Source: Bacteroidales bacterium (lineage in GTDB: Bacteria > Bacteroidota > Bacteroidia > Bacteroidales > F082). Taken from it: a stretch of DNA of 64,000 nucleotides. This document shows positions 15,598-26,040 of this stretch, one piece after another; position 1 is the stretch's first letter, and every line of letters begins with the position of its first letter. The stretch is taken from NCBI GenBank assembly GCA_017461665.1, contig JAFTXI010000013.1:1-64000 (forward strand), written 5' to 3'. A program made the translations under genes and the position numbers. The notes under the pieces are model-generated. The model was not told the origin of the DNA and ran no database searches. It was given only the letters and a program-made list of their open reading frames with translations.

Positions 15598-18500
15598 TTA
15601 TCTGACAACAGTTAAGCGTTCTACTGCTACACCGTTTTCAGTTGTGATGCTTACCATATAGACACCACCTTCGTATTGTGACATGTCTATAACCATGTTG
15701 TCGTTATTGACTTCTTGGTCGTAGACGACTTGACCCAAAGCGTTGGTGATTGTTATACGTGTCATAGCTTCAGCCTTGATAGTGACCTTATCGTTTGTTG
15801 GATTAGGATAAACCATCATGCCGTTAACTCCGTTTTCGTTAATTGAAACTATTTCAACAACTACATAGTCATCGTTTGAACCGTAAGCGTTAGCTGGGTC
15901 TGATTCGCATTCGTCATTACCATCAACATAAACAGCTGTGACTTGGTAGTAGTAAGTACCATTTTCTGAAACTTCGTCGAAGTAAGTACCTTCTGTTGTT
16001 TCGCCAACTAATTCGAAGTTGTTGCTTGAAGTACCACGATAGATGTTATAGTGGTCTAAAGTACTTGACTTAGCGCCTGCCTTAGCGAACTCACCTTCAC
16101 CGATTGTGTATTCATAATCTGTTATTGGAGCGAGTTCAGATATTTCAGTCTTAGCTTCGTTAGTTACGTAAGCACGCATGAACCATGAGTAAACCAATCC
16201 ATAACCTGCGAGGTCTTCCCATACAGCACCGTCCAATGAGATCCAGCGTGAGTTAACATCGCCGCAGTCGTTAGAGACAGCTGCAGGATAAGCAGTGCCT
16301 TGGCTTGTTGTGAATGTAACCCAAATATTTTGTGTTTCATCAATTGGGAGAGCGCTTGTCAATTCGAACTCTACTAAGCTACCTGTACCTGACACTGAGT
16401 AAGCCTGGCTGTGGACCAAAGTACCTGGAGCTGAAGTACCGCCGTAGTAGATATTGATGTCGCCTGAAGATGCAACGTAGTCATACAAAGCGACCTTAGT
16501 CATGAAAGTACCTGCGTAAGCTTCGAGAGCGTTAGCTGGGAACAAGACACCCCATGTGAATGTTTCTGGGCCACCAATACCATCGACGAAGTTACCATCA
16601 TCGTAGTATAACCATTCTGAAGTAGGTTCTGAGTAAGGCCATGTCAATGTTGCACCGAATGTACCGTCAGCGTTGTATGTAGCTTCGCCATAGAGGTTTT
16701 CTGGAGCATCGCAAGCCATAACAGCTTCAACTGTAATTTCATCTGGGCATGACATTGCATAGTATGTTGAATCTTTTTCACCACCATAGACAACTCTGAC
16801 AGCATATTCATATTCGTTGTTGTCTTCAACAGTTTCTGTATATGATGTTTCTGTGATAGGTTGTGGAGTGAGGAGTTCACCGTCGCGATACAACATAACG
16901 CCGAGGATTTCAGCGATAGATTCGTCGCCGTTGTTGTTGCCATTAGCATCTGTATCGAAGTAGCCACGAATCATCCATGTAGCGTCTAAGCCTGCACCTG
17001 TCAATACGTCGAACCAACCATTGCTTGGTAAATAGATCCAGCGTCCATCAGGGTCACCTGTGTTAGCACATTCTGCTGCTGGGTAGTTAGTACCGTCGTC
17101 GGTGTTGAATACGATCCATACGTTTTGACCTGCTGGGTCGATAGCTTCTGTCAATTCGATTTCAACGAAGTCGTTAGCGCCTATGAATGTATAAGCTTGG
17201 TTGAGTACTGATGCACCTGGCTCACTGTCGCCACCTAAGCAGATATCGAATGTACCACTTGTTGCAACTCTGTCGTATGCTGCTACCTTTGTCAATGCGC
17301 CGAGTCCAGCGATGTCATCAGCGCGGAGTTTAATAGCCCAGCTGAATGATTGTGGACCACCAATACCATCAACACATGTACCATCGTCATAATATGCCCA
17401 TGTACCATCTCTTGTTTCTTTTGATGAAGAAACTTCAACGTCGTCAACTAATAAGATGAACATGTCTGTGCAGTTGAAGTGACGGATAGCAACCCAAACG
17501 TCTTGACCTGCATATTCGCTTAAGTCAACTTCATATTGATACCAGTTACCTTGAGCTCTACCACTTCTGTCTCTTTCAGCTTTAGCTGTACCTTCTTTAG
17601 CTGTCATAGTCCATTCAGCTATTGTTGTGAAGTCTGCTGCTGAAGTGTTGCTTGCTGTTGAAACAGCTACGCCAAAGTGTTCTGCTGCCCATGATGCATC
17701 TTGAGCTGAAGCCCAGAATGTCATCTTAGTACCTTGAGCGACTGAAATCATTTCTGGAGAAACGACATAGTCATCTGGGTTAAGAGCGCCCCATGCGTTG
17801 CAGAATGATTCTGAACAGATGTGACCTGTACCAGTATGTGATGTAGCAGACAATACGTTGTGGCTTGTTTCACCTTCTGTATGGTAATACCATGTGTGAC
17901 CATCGTTATTAGCATCAATTGTTGTCCAACCTTCGAAACCACCTTCGAAACCAGATGACAATTCTGCAGAGCCTTCGCTACCATCATTATCGTCGTCGTT
18001 ACCAGCTGAAGGTAATGTCCAGTTGAGAACTACGTTACCGTTGCTATATTCAGCTGTGAACTCTTCTGTTCCTGGATAAGGGTCGCAACCTGTATATGTC
18101 CATGTGTAAGTCTTTTCATCGCTGATACCTGTTGTGTAGTATGTCACAACACCTGTAGTATATTGTTCACCGATGATGAGGTTTTCGTGTTGATAATATG
18201 GAGTTGTTACATCGTCTTCTGGAACACCATTCAACATTACTTGATAGAATCCAACTGACTTAGCGCCTCTTGCGTTGTACAATTTAACGTCGTCAATTAA
18301 GATAAGGTATTGGTCTAAACTATTGAAGTGACGGATAGCAATCCATACCTCTTGACCTGCATAGTCGCTGAGGTCAACTGAGAATTGATACCATGAACCT
18401 TCACCCTTACCTGAAGCATCTCTTCCTGACTTAGCATTTGGAGTGCCTGACTTAGCTGTCAATGTCCATTCAGCGATTGTTTCGAAGTCATCAGCTGATG

Positions 18501-21500
18501 TGTTACCTGCTGTTGAGACAGCAACGCCGAAGTGTTCTGATGGATAGTTTTCATCTTGAGCACATGCCCAGAATGAGAATACTGAACTTGAACCGATATA
18601 AGCTTTTACAGGTGATACTAAATAATCGTCTGGTGCGATTGGTGTAGCAATAATATTACAGAATGATTCGCTGTACATGTGACCTGTACCTGTATGTGAA
18701 GCGATTGAAGCAACACCGTGTTGTGTTGAGACTGAGTTGTGATACCATGTGTGACCATCGGCATTAGCATCGATGAATGACCATCCTTCTGGACTGCCTT
18801 CGAAGCTGCATTCAAATTCGTCACCGATAACTGAGTTACCGCTTTCAAGCCACATTGCCCAACCTGTTGGTGATACGTAAAGACCTGCAACAGGGTCGAT
18901 TAACTCTGTGAGTTGGATTTCGAATGATGTAACATCCCAGATTTCAACAACTTCTGCCATAGCATCTGAAGAGAAGCCCGACTTGTTAACTGTCAATTCG
19001 TAGATACCTTTACGGAATTCTGTCCATTCATAGTAACCGGTTTCGTCTAATGTGATTTCAACATCGTAACCCATTTCTGGTTCGCTGATGTTCTTGAATG
19101 TAACGACTGTATTTTCTGCTGAGTCGCCGCTATTTGTTGCAGCTGAGATGCTTACAGAAGTTACCATATTCTTATCGATTATGTTAGACCAAACGATAGG
19201 TGATTCGTTGAATGATTGGAATGGATATGTTGGGTCGCCTTCTTCGTAAGGGATGAAGAATGAAGTAATTTCACCTGTGTTGAGAGAAACCATTTGAGCT
19301 TCAGCAGTTGTCACGTCAACTTTATAGAGACCCATATCGTCTGTTGAGAAGCATTGGAACCAGTAGAATGTACCATCGTTGTGGTTGAATGCTGCACTTT
19401 GTACGTAGTTACATCCCATGTTTGTAGCTCCGATGTATGTACATGTTGCGTCATGTAAGTTGATTGAATACAAGTCGCCATAGCCGATAGCTATACCGTA
19501 AGCATTACCTTGTAAGTCGATACCGAATGCCATGATTGTTTGGCCGAGTTCACCGATGAATGTAGCTTCACCTGTTTCGATATTGATTGTGTACAAGTCA
19601 CCACTGTAGATACCATACATTGTGCTTGTTGAATAGTCGTAAGCCATTTCTGTCATGTAGATACCGACAGATTTTTCAGCTACTATCTCACCTGTTTCAG
19701 GAATGACGTGATAGTATTTATAATCTGTGCTGTAGCCATAGAACATACCGTCGAAATATTCGCCACCTCTGTTAATAGATGAAGTGTTGATTGTGACAGC
19801 ATCTAATGGTTTTTCAATATCTAATGAGAGATAACCTACAGGCATATTGATTGAATAGATACTGTTAGCGTATGCTTTAGCACCACGGAACGTTGTACCG
19901 TCGATGTTAGCAACTTTCACTTCACCATTGCATGGGAGTGTAGCATCTTCATAAGCAACAAAATCGTCGCCAAGTTCAATTGTTCTTTCGTTAGCTTTTC
20001 TGTTACCTTCATAGACAGCAGCAATACCCCATTTGTAAACACCTGTTTCCAATGATGACCATGCTGTATCTAATAAGAATGTGTCTAATACATTGTCACC
20101 TATGAGTTGAACTGTTTCGACTGTGTATTCACTGTTGAGGTTGTTAGCACGATAGACTTTGTAAGATTTCATCTCACGTGTCATTTCGTTGTTTGGCATT
20201 GTTTCATTTGATGGTACACCAACGTTGATTGGTTCATCAGCTACTTTAGCTACGAACTCACCTGTTGATACGCCGCCCTCAAATTTAGGTTGTGACAAGC
20301 TTGCTCTTGAAAGTTCGCGAGTTTCACCCTTAGCATTTTCCAAATAACCTCTAATCATCCATGTATAGCTCAAACCGTAGTCAACGCTGTGTTCCCACAA
20401 TGAGCCATCCAATGACAACCAATCGCTGCATGCCTCACCTACGTAACCGCAACCTGCTGCTGGATATGTGATGTCAGCTGTGTAGAATGTAATCCACAAT
20501 GGTTGTGTACCGTCTATTGTAACAGGTGTTTCGAGTTCGATTTCTACGAAGTCGGCAATACCTGTCAATGCTACACTTTGTGAAGCTACCAAAGTACCAG
20601 GAGTATCTGTTCCACCTAAGTAAATATTAGCTATGTAATTACCGGCATAGTCAGCGCCTGCATCGAATATAGAAACCTTTGTCATTGTGTAACCTGCATA
20701 TTCTGACGTATTTGGGAATGAAATACCCCAATACATTGGGTTTGGTGCGCCTAAACCGATTGATGAAGCATAAACGCCATCATCGTAGTGTAACCAACCA
20801 CCTGTAAATGGTTCTTTTTCCATGTAGAATACTACATTGTCGATGTAGAATGTGTCTTCACCGCTTTCCCACATATAGTCTTTTGCATATTCCCAACGAT
20901 ATGTATGGACGCCTTCTGTGACACTAACTTGTTTTGTTGCCCAGCCAGCTTCACCTGACATTGATGCTATTACAACACCGTCGATATAGAACTTACCTAA
21001 GTCGTATGATTGTTCACTTGAGACTTTGTAATCGAAGCTTACAAGACCACTATAAGGTACTTCAACTGTGATTTCGATTGCTGATATACCATCATCAACA
21101 CCTTCACATGTTGACTTCATTGCGTAGTTACTTTCGTTGCCACCTTCTACTACAACCCATGGATAATCACTTACTGTGTTGTTCCATTCGTATGATGAGA
21201 AGTCGCCAGTTTCAAAGTCTTCAACCAATACATCTGGGAGAATCTTATCCCAGCTCCAATATACGTTGACATTTGAATCTTCTGTTTCTTCTGCTTTGAC
21301 GTCACAGATAGGATTGTAGATCTCTGTCATGACTAAATTGACATTTTCTGTCATTGCATCGAAGTCTACAGTGAAGTATTCACTTTGAGCTTCAGCGTCA
21401 TAGTATGAAGCTTTTTGATAACCTTCTTTTGAAGCGAGGACTTTGTAGCTACCAGCAAGGACATCACCGCCATAGTAACCGGAAGCGTCTGTTACATATT

Positions 21501-24500
21501 CATAGAGGTGTTGTTTATTGTGTTCGTCTCTACCGATAACCTTAACAGCTACGTCTGCGATTGGTGTAACACCATCGAGTTCATAAACATAACCAGCGAA
21601 TGTACCGTTGTCTGTTACATACACTTGAACTGAATTTGAGAATGCTGATTCACCTTCGTCATAAACAGCTGTAACTGTGAAGTTGTAACCAGGTGTCATG
21701 TTATATGTAAGACCTTCTACTGTGTATGTTGAGTCTGTGATAGCAGCAGTGTTAATCTTAACGCCATCTTGGTAAACGTTGTAACCACGATATGAACGAT
21801 CTGTTGGTACTGGTGTCCAAGAGATAACAGCGTTTTCACCTGCATAAATCTTACTTGTTTCAACTGCAACGTCTTGAGGAACATCTAATGATGTTACGAA
21901 TCCCCAGACAGGACCTTGTGTTGTACCAGAAGCATTGCGTTGGTTGACTTGCCAGAAGTAGTTTGTATTGTCTTTCAATTCAAAGATATTGAAGGTGTTT
22001 ACGAGTTCTTTTGACCAGTCTTGGATTACTTCTGTTGGAGGATATGTTGTACCGAACACCACTTGGTATTCTGTTGTATATCTACCGAAGTTCCATCTCA
22101 ATGCTATAGGAGCGTTAACGTCTTTAGCGCCGTCGGCTGGATATAAAGCTGTTGGTTGTTCAGGAACAGGGATTGTTTCTGTGTTAACGTTAAGTGTAAA
22201 TTCTGAGCTTGTTGAAGATGCTACCAAGTAGTATGTACCTGGAATCATTGTCAAGTTAGCGATTGGGCTTGTACCACCTACCGATAAAGCGCCTGAACGC
22301 AATCTGTCAGCCATGTCAACTGTTGAGTTAGAACGATGAGCTTCAACGACTGCATTGTCTGTAGCTTTTGGAAGTTCAACTGATTTAGCCATTTCACCAC
22401 CACGTTGTGTGAAACCGGTTCTGAGAATCATAGGAACGCCTTGTTGATAACCGCCATCATATAATTCACTCCAAACATCATTGTAACCGTCATAAATCAA
22501 ACCGTTACCTGTTGTTGTTTCGCCCCATACTGTTCTTGGGATACCGTATACTGCACCGAAGTTGGCATTACCGAGAGCCGAATATTCAATCCAGTAGGTA
22601 CCTGCTGGAAGTTCAATATTGAGACCTGTAGCAACAAGTTTCATGATTGGGCAGCTAGGGTCCAATTCAAAACCTGGAGATACTCTGTATGCGCCTGTCC
22701 ATGATGAATGTGTAAGGAGGTTTGTTTCTAAGTCACCCCAAATTACTTGACCGCCTTCCATTGGGTTTGCGTCATAAATCTGTATGTACAAACCTGTCAT
22801 TGTTGATTCTGTAAGAGCATTAAGTTGATATGCGTAGAACTCTACCTCGTTGATAACGATATCTTCATCGCTATAGAAGTCGTCGCACATTGAGTAGTCG
22901 TATCTTTGATCAACACCCCAACCCATATATTGTCCACAGAGTGAATTATCAGCACCATTTATGCCTTCACCAGCGTGTGTAACAAATTGAGCTTGGTTGA
23001 AATAGAATTGTGGGCCTGATGTTTCATTAACAACAGGACCAACATAGTTGTTGTCCGTTGATGGATAAAGTTCACCATACAAATCTTCTGTATAGATGGC
23101 TACTTTTGGATTATCACCATAGACCTCAGCATTCAACAAGATGTCGTTTGTAATAGTGAGTTTATATACAGCGTCTGCACCTGCTGCACCACCACCTGGT
23201 AATTGATAGTTGGCTTTGAGGTCGTCTGTTACTTGTGATACAGAAGCTGGGAAGCTTGCTATTGTTCCATACATTTCAACAACGTCTGGTGTTGTAGGAT
23301 TGTAAGCACGTGCTGTGATGTCTGTCAATGTAACACCACGTTGACCCCAAACAACAACGAATTGTTCTTCAATAAATCCTTCTTCTACTTCTACATCAGG
23401 ATTTGTTGTGATATAGATATCAACGCTTTCTCTTGCTTCGAGAGTTAATGGCAACTCTGGGTTGTCGGAATTGTTGTCCATCATAAAGAATGATGATTCG
23501 AATTCAAAGTTGCTGATATTTACTGCTGTTGAGCTTGTATTTGTCAAAGTAACCTTAACAGGAGCGACATCTGCACCTATTGGACGGAAGCCCATTGAAA
23601 TTGTTGAAGGATAAACTTCCAAGCCAGGAGCACTACCTATATTAAATGTAGGCATGTTCTTGTTGTTAGCATAAATATCTTTCTTCCATTCGTTTTCACC
23701 ATAACCTTCGTATGCATTCAATGCTGTGAGCAAGTCTGTTGTACCGAGATGTTCTTCTGACAATACGAATACATTTTCTGCTGTACTAGCAGTGAAGGCA
23801 ATAACATCAAACAATCTTGTTGTATTGCAATTGTTACCATGAGCCAATTCGTGTGTACCTTCCAAATAGTAGGCATGTCTCATTGTACCTGATGGGTTGT
23901 AACCAATAATAGAACCAGTGTTTGTCAAATAACCGTATGTACCTACAACAGTACCGCCGTTATAAACGTTCTCGATGATGCCGTGGATTGTATCGTTTGA
24001 TTGGAAGTAACCTGTAATACCACCTGTATTGAATGTACCCTTGACATTAGCAACATTATATGAGTTGTAGATATGAGATTTGTTGACGTGACCTGTAATA
24101 CCACCAACGTATTGACCACTAGCATCAACATCACCTACGTTAGCACAGTCGATGATAACAGAATAGTTAACACACTCTGATGAGATACCACCTGTGTAAT
24201 TCCAACCTTGAACTGTACCATAGTTTGTACATCCCTTAATGTATGATGTGTTGTTCATGTAACCTGCAATACCACCATGCCAGCTGCCGTAACCTACAAT
24301 ATCACCATAGTTAACGCAGTTTTCTATTAAACTATTTGAGTTAACATAACCTGCGATACCTGCAGTACAACCACTACCTGATTGCATTGTTGCATAGTTA
24401 ACACAATTTTCGATGATAGCATCGCCATACATATAACCGGTGATACCACCATTGTATTGGTTATTGGAGATAATTTTACCTGTTGTGGTAACGTTTCTTA

Positions 24501-25659
24501 CGACAGCACCTGGACTCATACTTGCGAACAAGCCTTGATAACCACTACCTGAAAGATTCAACTCTACAGAATAACCATTACCTTCCCATACACCTTTAAA
24601 AGAAGTTCCTGGAGGACAGATAGCGACATTCAAGCCTTCGATATTGTTCATTTGTGAGAAGTGAACACCTTCTGTACTCCAGCCTCTCTTCATGAGTTGA
24701 TTCAAGTCTAAGATGTCTTTTACAGAATAGAAAAGATAAGGATTTTCTTCTGTACCCTCACCATCCCAGTTAGGGAATGTAAATAAGCCTTTAGATTTCC
24801 AACCGCTTACATTGTCACCGCAGTTACCTCTTACCCAAACATTATACTCTGTTGCACTTAACAAGTCCGTAAAAGTATATGTTGTGTCAGTAACGTTTGC
24901 TGCTGTAGGAACTGTGAACTCATCTGGAGTGACATCTGGATCTGTGATGAGATAATCCCATGCTACTTGACCATCTCTTGGGACGATGCTAACTGTAGCA
25001 GAGTTACTTGTGTAGTTTACAATGTTGATAGACTTCACTTTACCGCAGAAACCATCCATTGGAGCAATTTCCAATTTGACGTTAGCTCTTCTTGAGAAGA
25101 TGTATCCTGTTGCATTACCAGGGTGATAAGAATAGTTATCGTTATAGTCATTACTACGATACAAATATGCGCTTTCTACCCATGTAAAAGCCCATTTTTG
25201 TGTGTATGTATAATTGTCACTATTTCTACCTATAGCAACAACCAGATTGTCGGAACCGTCATACATAAATGGTTCGTCCAATACGAATGTTTGCCAACCA
25301 ACTTCTTGACCTAAAATGAGATCTGATGGACCTTGATAGACCAAAGTAAGCTCATCTTCTGGCTGCCAATCATTAGTTGATGTGTGTTTTGTTCTTTCTG
25401 TAACGCCCATATAGATTCTAAAGTCAGCACATGACTTTGGAGTTGCCTGAGCACAATAGAAAGAAATTTCACTGATTAAGCCTGCCACTCCAATTTCTTC
25501 TTCGAAGTAAATGGACTCTGACCATGACTTCTTGTAACTCGCATCGAATGGCGTCGTGTAGTGCGAGTCAGTTCCTGTTCCGATGATAACTTCATCAGCG
25601 CGTGCTGCGAATGGGAACATCAGCGCCATTAGCAACACTAACGATAAAAACTTTTTCAT
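15598..25659 (-). CDS. Giant (3353-aa) T9SS-secreted modular adhesin
   Basis: The largest gene of the window. The signal peptide is about residues 1-21 (ending FAARA). In order: an N-terminal beta-sandwich (about 22-205), FN3 (about 210-300), a GLUG-type beta-helix repeat block (about 303-605, with repeated GGITGY/IENCVNYG units), Ig/choice-of-anchor domains, FN3 (around 1150-1340), a carboxypeptidase-regulatory domain (about 1350-1445), a jelly-roll domain (about 1480-1610), a YDDG...TWMIRGY module (about 1620-1770), a propeller-like region (about 1910-2136), cleaved-adhesin domains (about 2280-2463 and 2565-2746), two more YDDG modules (about 2751-2900 and 3013-3166), and a T9SS type A sorting domain from about 3280 (VYPNPTNDKV). 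No catalytic domain was found. Likely a HagA-like adhesin exported by T9SS and attached to the surface. Confidence 0.88.
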   Translation of the reverse strand: MKKFLSLVLLMALMFPFAARADEVIIGTGTDSHYTTPFDASYKKSWSESIYFEEEIGVAGLISEISFYCAQATPKSCADFRIYMGVTERTKHTSTNDWQPEDELTLVYQGPSDLILGQEVGWQTFVLDEPFMYDGSDNLVVAIGRNSDNYTYTQKWAFTWVESAYLYRSNDYNDNYSYHPGNATGYIFSRRANVKLEIAPMDGFCGKVKSINIVNYTSNSATVSIVPRDGQVAWDYLITDPDVTPDEFTVPTAANVTDTTYTFTDLLSATEYNVWVRGNCGDNVSGWKSKGLFTFPNWDGEGTEENPYLFYSVKDILDLNQLMKRGWSTEGVHFSQMNNIEGLNVAICPPGTSFKGVWEGNGYSVELNLSGSGYQGLFASMSPGAVVRNVTTTGKIISNNQYNGGITGYMYGDAIIENCVNYATMQSGSGCTAGIAGYVNSNSLIENCVNYGDIVGYGSWHGGIAGYMNNTSYIKGCTNYGTVQGWNYTGGISSECVNYSVIIDCANVGDVDASGQYVGGITGHVNKSHIYNSYNVANVKGTFNTGGITGYFQSNDTIHGIIENVYNGGTVVGTYGYLTNTGSIIGYNPSGTMRHAYYLEGTHELAHGNNCNTTRLFDVIAFTASTAENVFVLSEEHLGTTDLLTALNAYEGYGENEWKKDIYANNKNMPTFNIGSAPGLEVYPSTISMGFRPIGADVAPVKVTLTNTSSTAVNISNFEFESSFFMMDNNSDNPELPLTLEARESVDIYITTNPDVEVEEGFIEEQFVVVWGQRGVTLTDITARAYNPTTPDVVEMYGTIASFPASVSQVTDDLKANYQLPGGGAAGADAVYKLTITNDILLNAEVYGDNPKVAIYTEDLYGELYPSTDNNYVGPVVNETSGPQFYFNQAQFVTHAGEGINGADNSLCGQYMGWGVDQRYDYSMCDDFYSDEDIVINEVEFYAYQLNALTESTMTGLYIQIYDANPMEGGQVIWGDLETNLLTHSSWTGAYRVSPGFELDPSCPIMKLVATGLNIELPAGTYWIEYSALGNANFGAVYGIPRTVWGETTTGNGLIYDGYNDVWSELYDGGYQQGVPMILRTGFTQRGGEMAKSVELPKATDNAVVEAHRSNSTVDMADRLRSGALSVGGTSPIANLTMIPGTYYLVASSTSSEFTLNVNTETIPVPEQPTALYPADGAKDVNAPIALRWNFGRYTTEYQVVFGTTYPPTEVIQDWSKELVNTFNIFELKDNTNYFWQVNQRNASGTTQGPVWGFVTSLDVPQDVAVETSKIYAGENAVISWTPVPTDRSYRGYNVYQDGVKINTAAITDSTYTVEGLTYNMTPGYNFTVTAVYDEGESAFSNSVQVYVTDNGTFAGYVYELDGVTPIADVAVKVIGRDEHNKQHLYEYVTDASGYYGGDVLAGSYKVLASKEGYQKASYYDAEAQSEYFTVDFDAMTENVNLVMTEIYNPICDVKAEETEDSNVNVYWSWDKILPDVLVEDFETGDFSSYEWNNTVSDYPWVVVEGGNESNYAMKSTCEGVDDGISAIEITVEVPYSGLVSFDYKVSSEQSYDLGKFYIDGVVIASMSGEAGWATKQVSVTEGVHTYRWEYAKDYMWESGEDTFYIDNVVFYMEKEPFTGGWLHYDDGVYASSIGLGAPNPMYWGISFPNTSEYAGYTMTKVSIFDAGADYAGNYIANIYLGGTDTPGTLVASQSVALTGIADFVEIELETPVTIDGTQPLWITFYTADITYPAAGCGYVGEACSDWLSLDGSLWEHSVDYGLSYTWMIRGYLENAKGETRELSRASLSQPKFEGGVSTGEFVAKVADEPINVGVPSNETMPNNEMTREMKSYKVYRANNLNSEYTVETVQLIGDNVLDTFLLDTAWSSLETGVYKWGIAAVYEGNRKANERTIELGDDFVAYEDATLPCNGEVKVANIDGTTFRGAKAYANSIYSINMPVGYLSLDIEKPLDAVTINTSSINRGGEYFDGMFYGYSTDYKYYHVIPETGEIVAEKSVGIYMTEMAYDYSTSTMYGIYSGDLYTINIETGEATFIGELGQTIMAFGIDLQGNAYGIAIGYGDLYSINLHDATCTYIGATNMGCNYVQSAAFNHNDGTFYWFQCFSTDDMGLYKVDVTTAEAQMVSLNTGEITSFFIPYEEGDPTYPFQSFNESPIVWSNIIDKNMVTSVSISAATNSGDSAENTVVTFKNISEPEMGYDVEITLDETGYYEWTEFRKGIYELTVNKSGFSSDAMAEVVEIWDVTSFEIQLTELIDPVAGLYVSPTGWAMWLESGNSVIGDEFECSFEGSPEGWSFIDANADGHTWYHNSVSTQHGVASIASHTGTGHMYSESFCNIIATPIAPDDYLVSPVKAYIGSSSVFSFWACAQDENYPSEHFGVAVSTAGNTSADDFETIAEWTLTAKSGTPNAKSGRDASGKGEGSWYQFSVDLSDYAGQEVWIAIRHFNSLDQYLILIDDVKLYNARGAKSVGFYQVMLNGVPEDDVTTPYYQHENLIIGEQYTTGVVTYYTTGISDEKTYTWTYTGCDPYPGTEEFTAEYSNGNVVLNWTLPSAGNDDDNDGSEGSAELSSGFEGGFEGWTTIDANNDGHTWYYHTEGETSHNVLSATSHTGTGHICSESFCNAWGALNPDDYVVSPEMISVAQGTKMTFWASAQDASWAAEHFGVAVSTASNTSAADFTTIAEWTMTAKEGTAKAERDRSGRAQGNWYQYEVDLSEYAGQDVWVAIRHFNCTDMFILLVDDVEVSSSKETRDGTWAYYDDGTCVDGIGGPQSFSWAIKLRADDIAGLGALTKVAAYDRVATSGTFDICLGGDSEPGASVLNQAYTFIGANDFVEIELTEAIDPAGQNVWIVFNTDDGTNYPAAECANTGDPDGRWIYLPSNGWFDVLTGAGLDATWMIRGYFDTDANGNNNGDESIAEILGVMLYRDGELLTPQPITETSYTETVEDNNEYEYAVRVVYGGEKDSTYYAMSCPDEITVEAVMACDAPENLYGEATYNADGTFGATLTWPYSEPTSEWLYYDDGNFVDGIGGPETFTWGVLFPANALEAYAGTFMTKVALYDYVASSGDINIYYGGTSAPGTLVHSQAYSVSGTGSLVEFELTSALPIDETQNIWVTFTTSQGTAYPAAVSNDCGDVNSRWISLDGAVWEDLAGYGLVYSWFMRAYVTNEAKTEISELAPITDYEYTIGEGEFAKAGAKSSTLDHYNIYRGTSSNNFELVGETTEGTYFDEVSENGTYYYQVTAVYVDGNDECESDPANAYGSNDDYVVVEIVSINENGVNGMMVYPNPTNDKVTIKAEAMTRITITNALGQVVYDQEVNNDNMVIDMSQYEGGVYMVSITTENGVAVERLTVVR

Positions 25660-25903
25660 AATAGTTAAAAATTTAGTTAATAAAAATTATAAGGTGTATC
25701 TAAGTAATATTCAGCGACATCGGTATAAAATTAGTTGATAAAATTATTAAGTTAAATTAGTATAAAAATCGTATTTAAAAGAACCTAACTGCACCCTTAT
25801 TATTTCCAAAGCATAAACCCGTTTCACGTTCCTTAGCAGGTACTATGATGTTTCATTCACACACTTAACTACACGAGTGCATAGAAGCGCATATTAATCC
25901 TCG
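25660..25903 (-). other. Long 5' leader of the giant adhesin gene
   Basis: About 245 bases separate the -7 box at 25904 from the ATG at 25659, far longer than other leaders here. The stretch has no reading frame and no heptad repeats, and its middle is less AT-rich. A structured regulatory leader is possible; no known riboswitch is recognised. Confidence 0.35.
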
Positions 25904-25911
25904 CAAAGATA
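25904..25911 (-). promoter_or_regulatory. -7 promoter element of the giant adhesin gene
   Basis: TATCTTTG on the minus strand, within the GCAAAGATAAGAATTT context (plus-strand reading) that also occurs at 13673, upstream of the 1269-aa paralogue. The shared context suggests co-regulation. Confidence 0.6.
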
Positions 25912-26040
25912 AGAATTTTATCATTTATTATTTAATTTTTTTTAAAAAAATAGCAAAAAAAATCAGGGATATTTTACAGTCGTTTTACCAATGAAAACAA
26001 GCGTAAAATATCCCACTTCATAACTAATATAAACCTTGAA

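Noticed and set aside
15598..25659. Several open frames of 60-100 codons antisense or out of frame in the giant adhesin gene
   Set aside because: They are by-products of repetitive coding sequence, with no start signals and no recognisable protein features.
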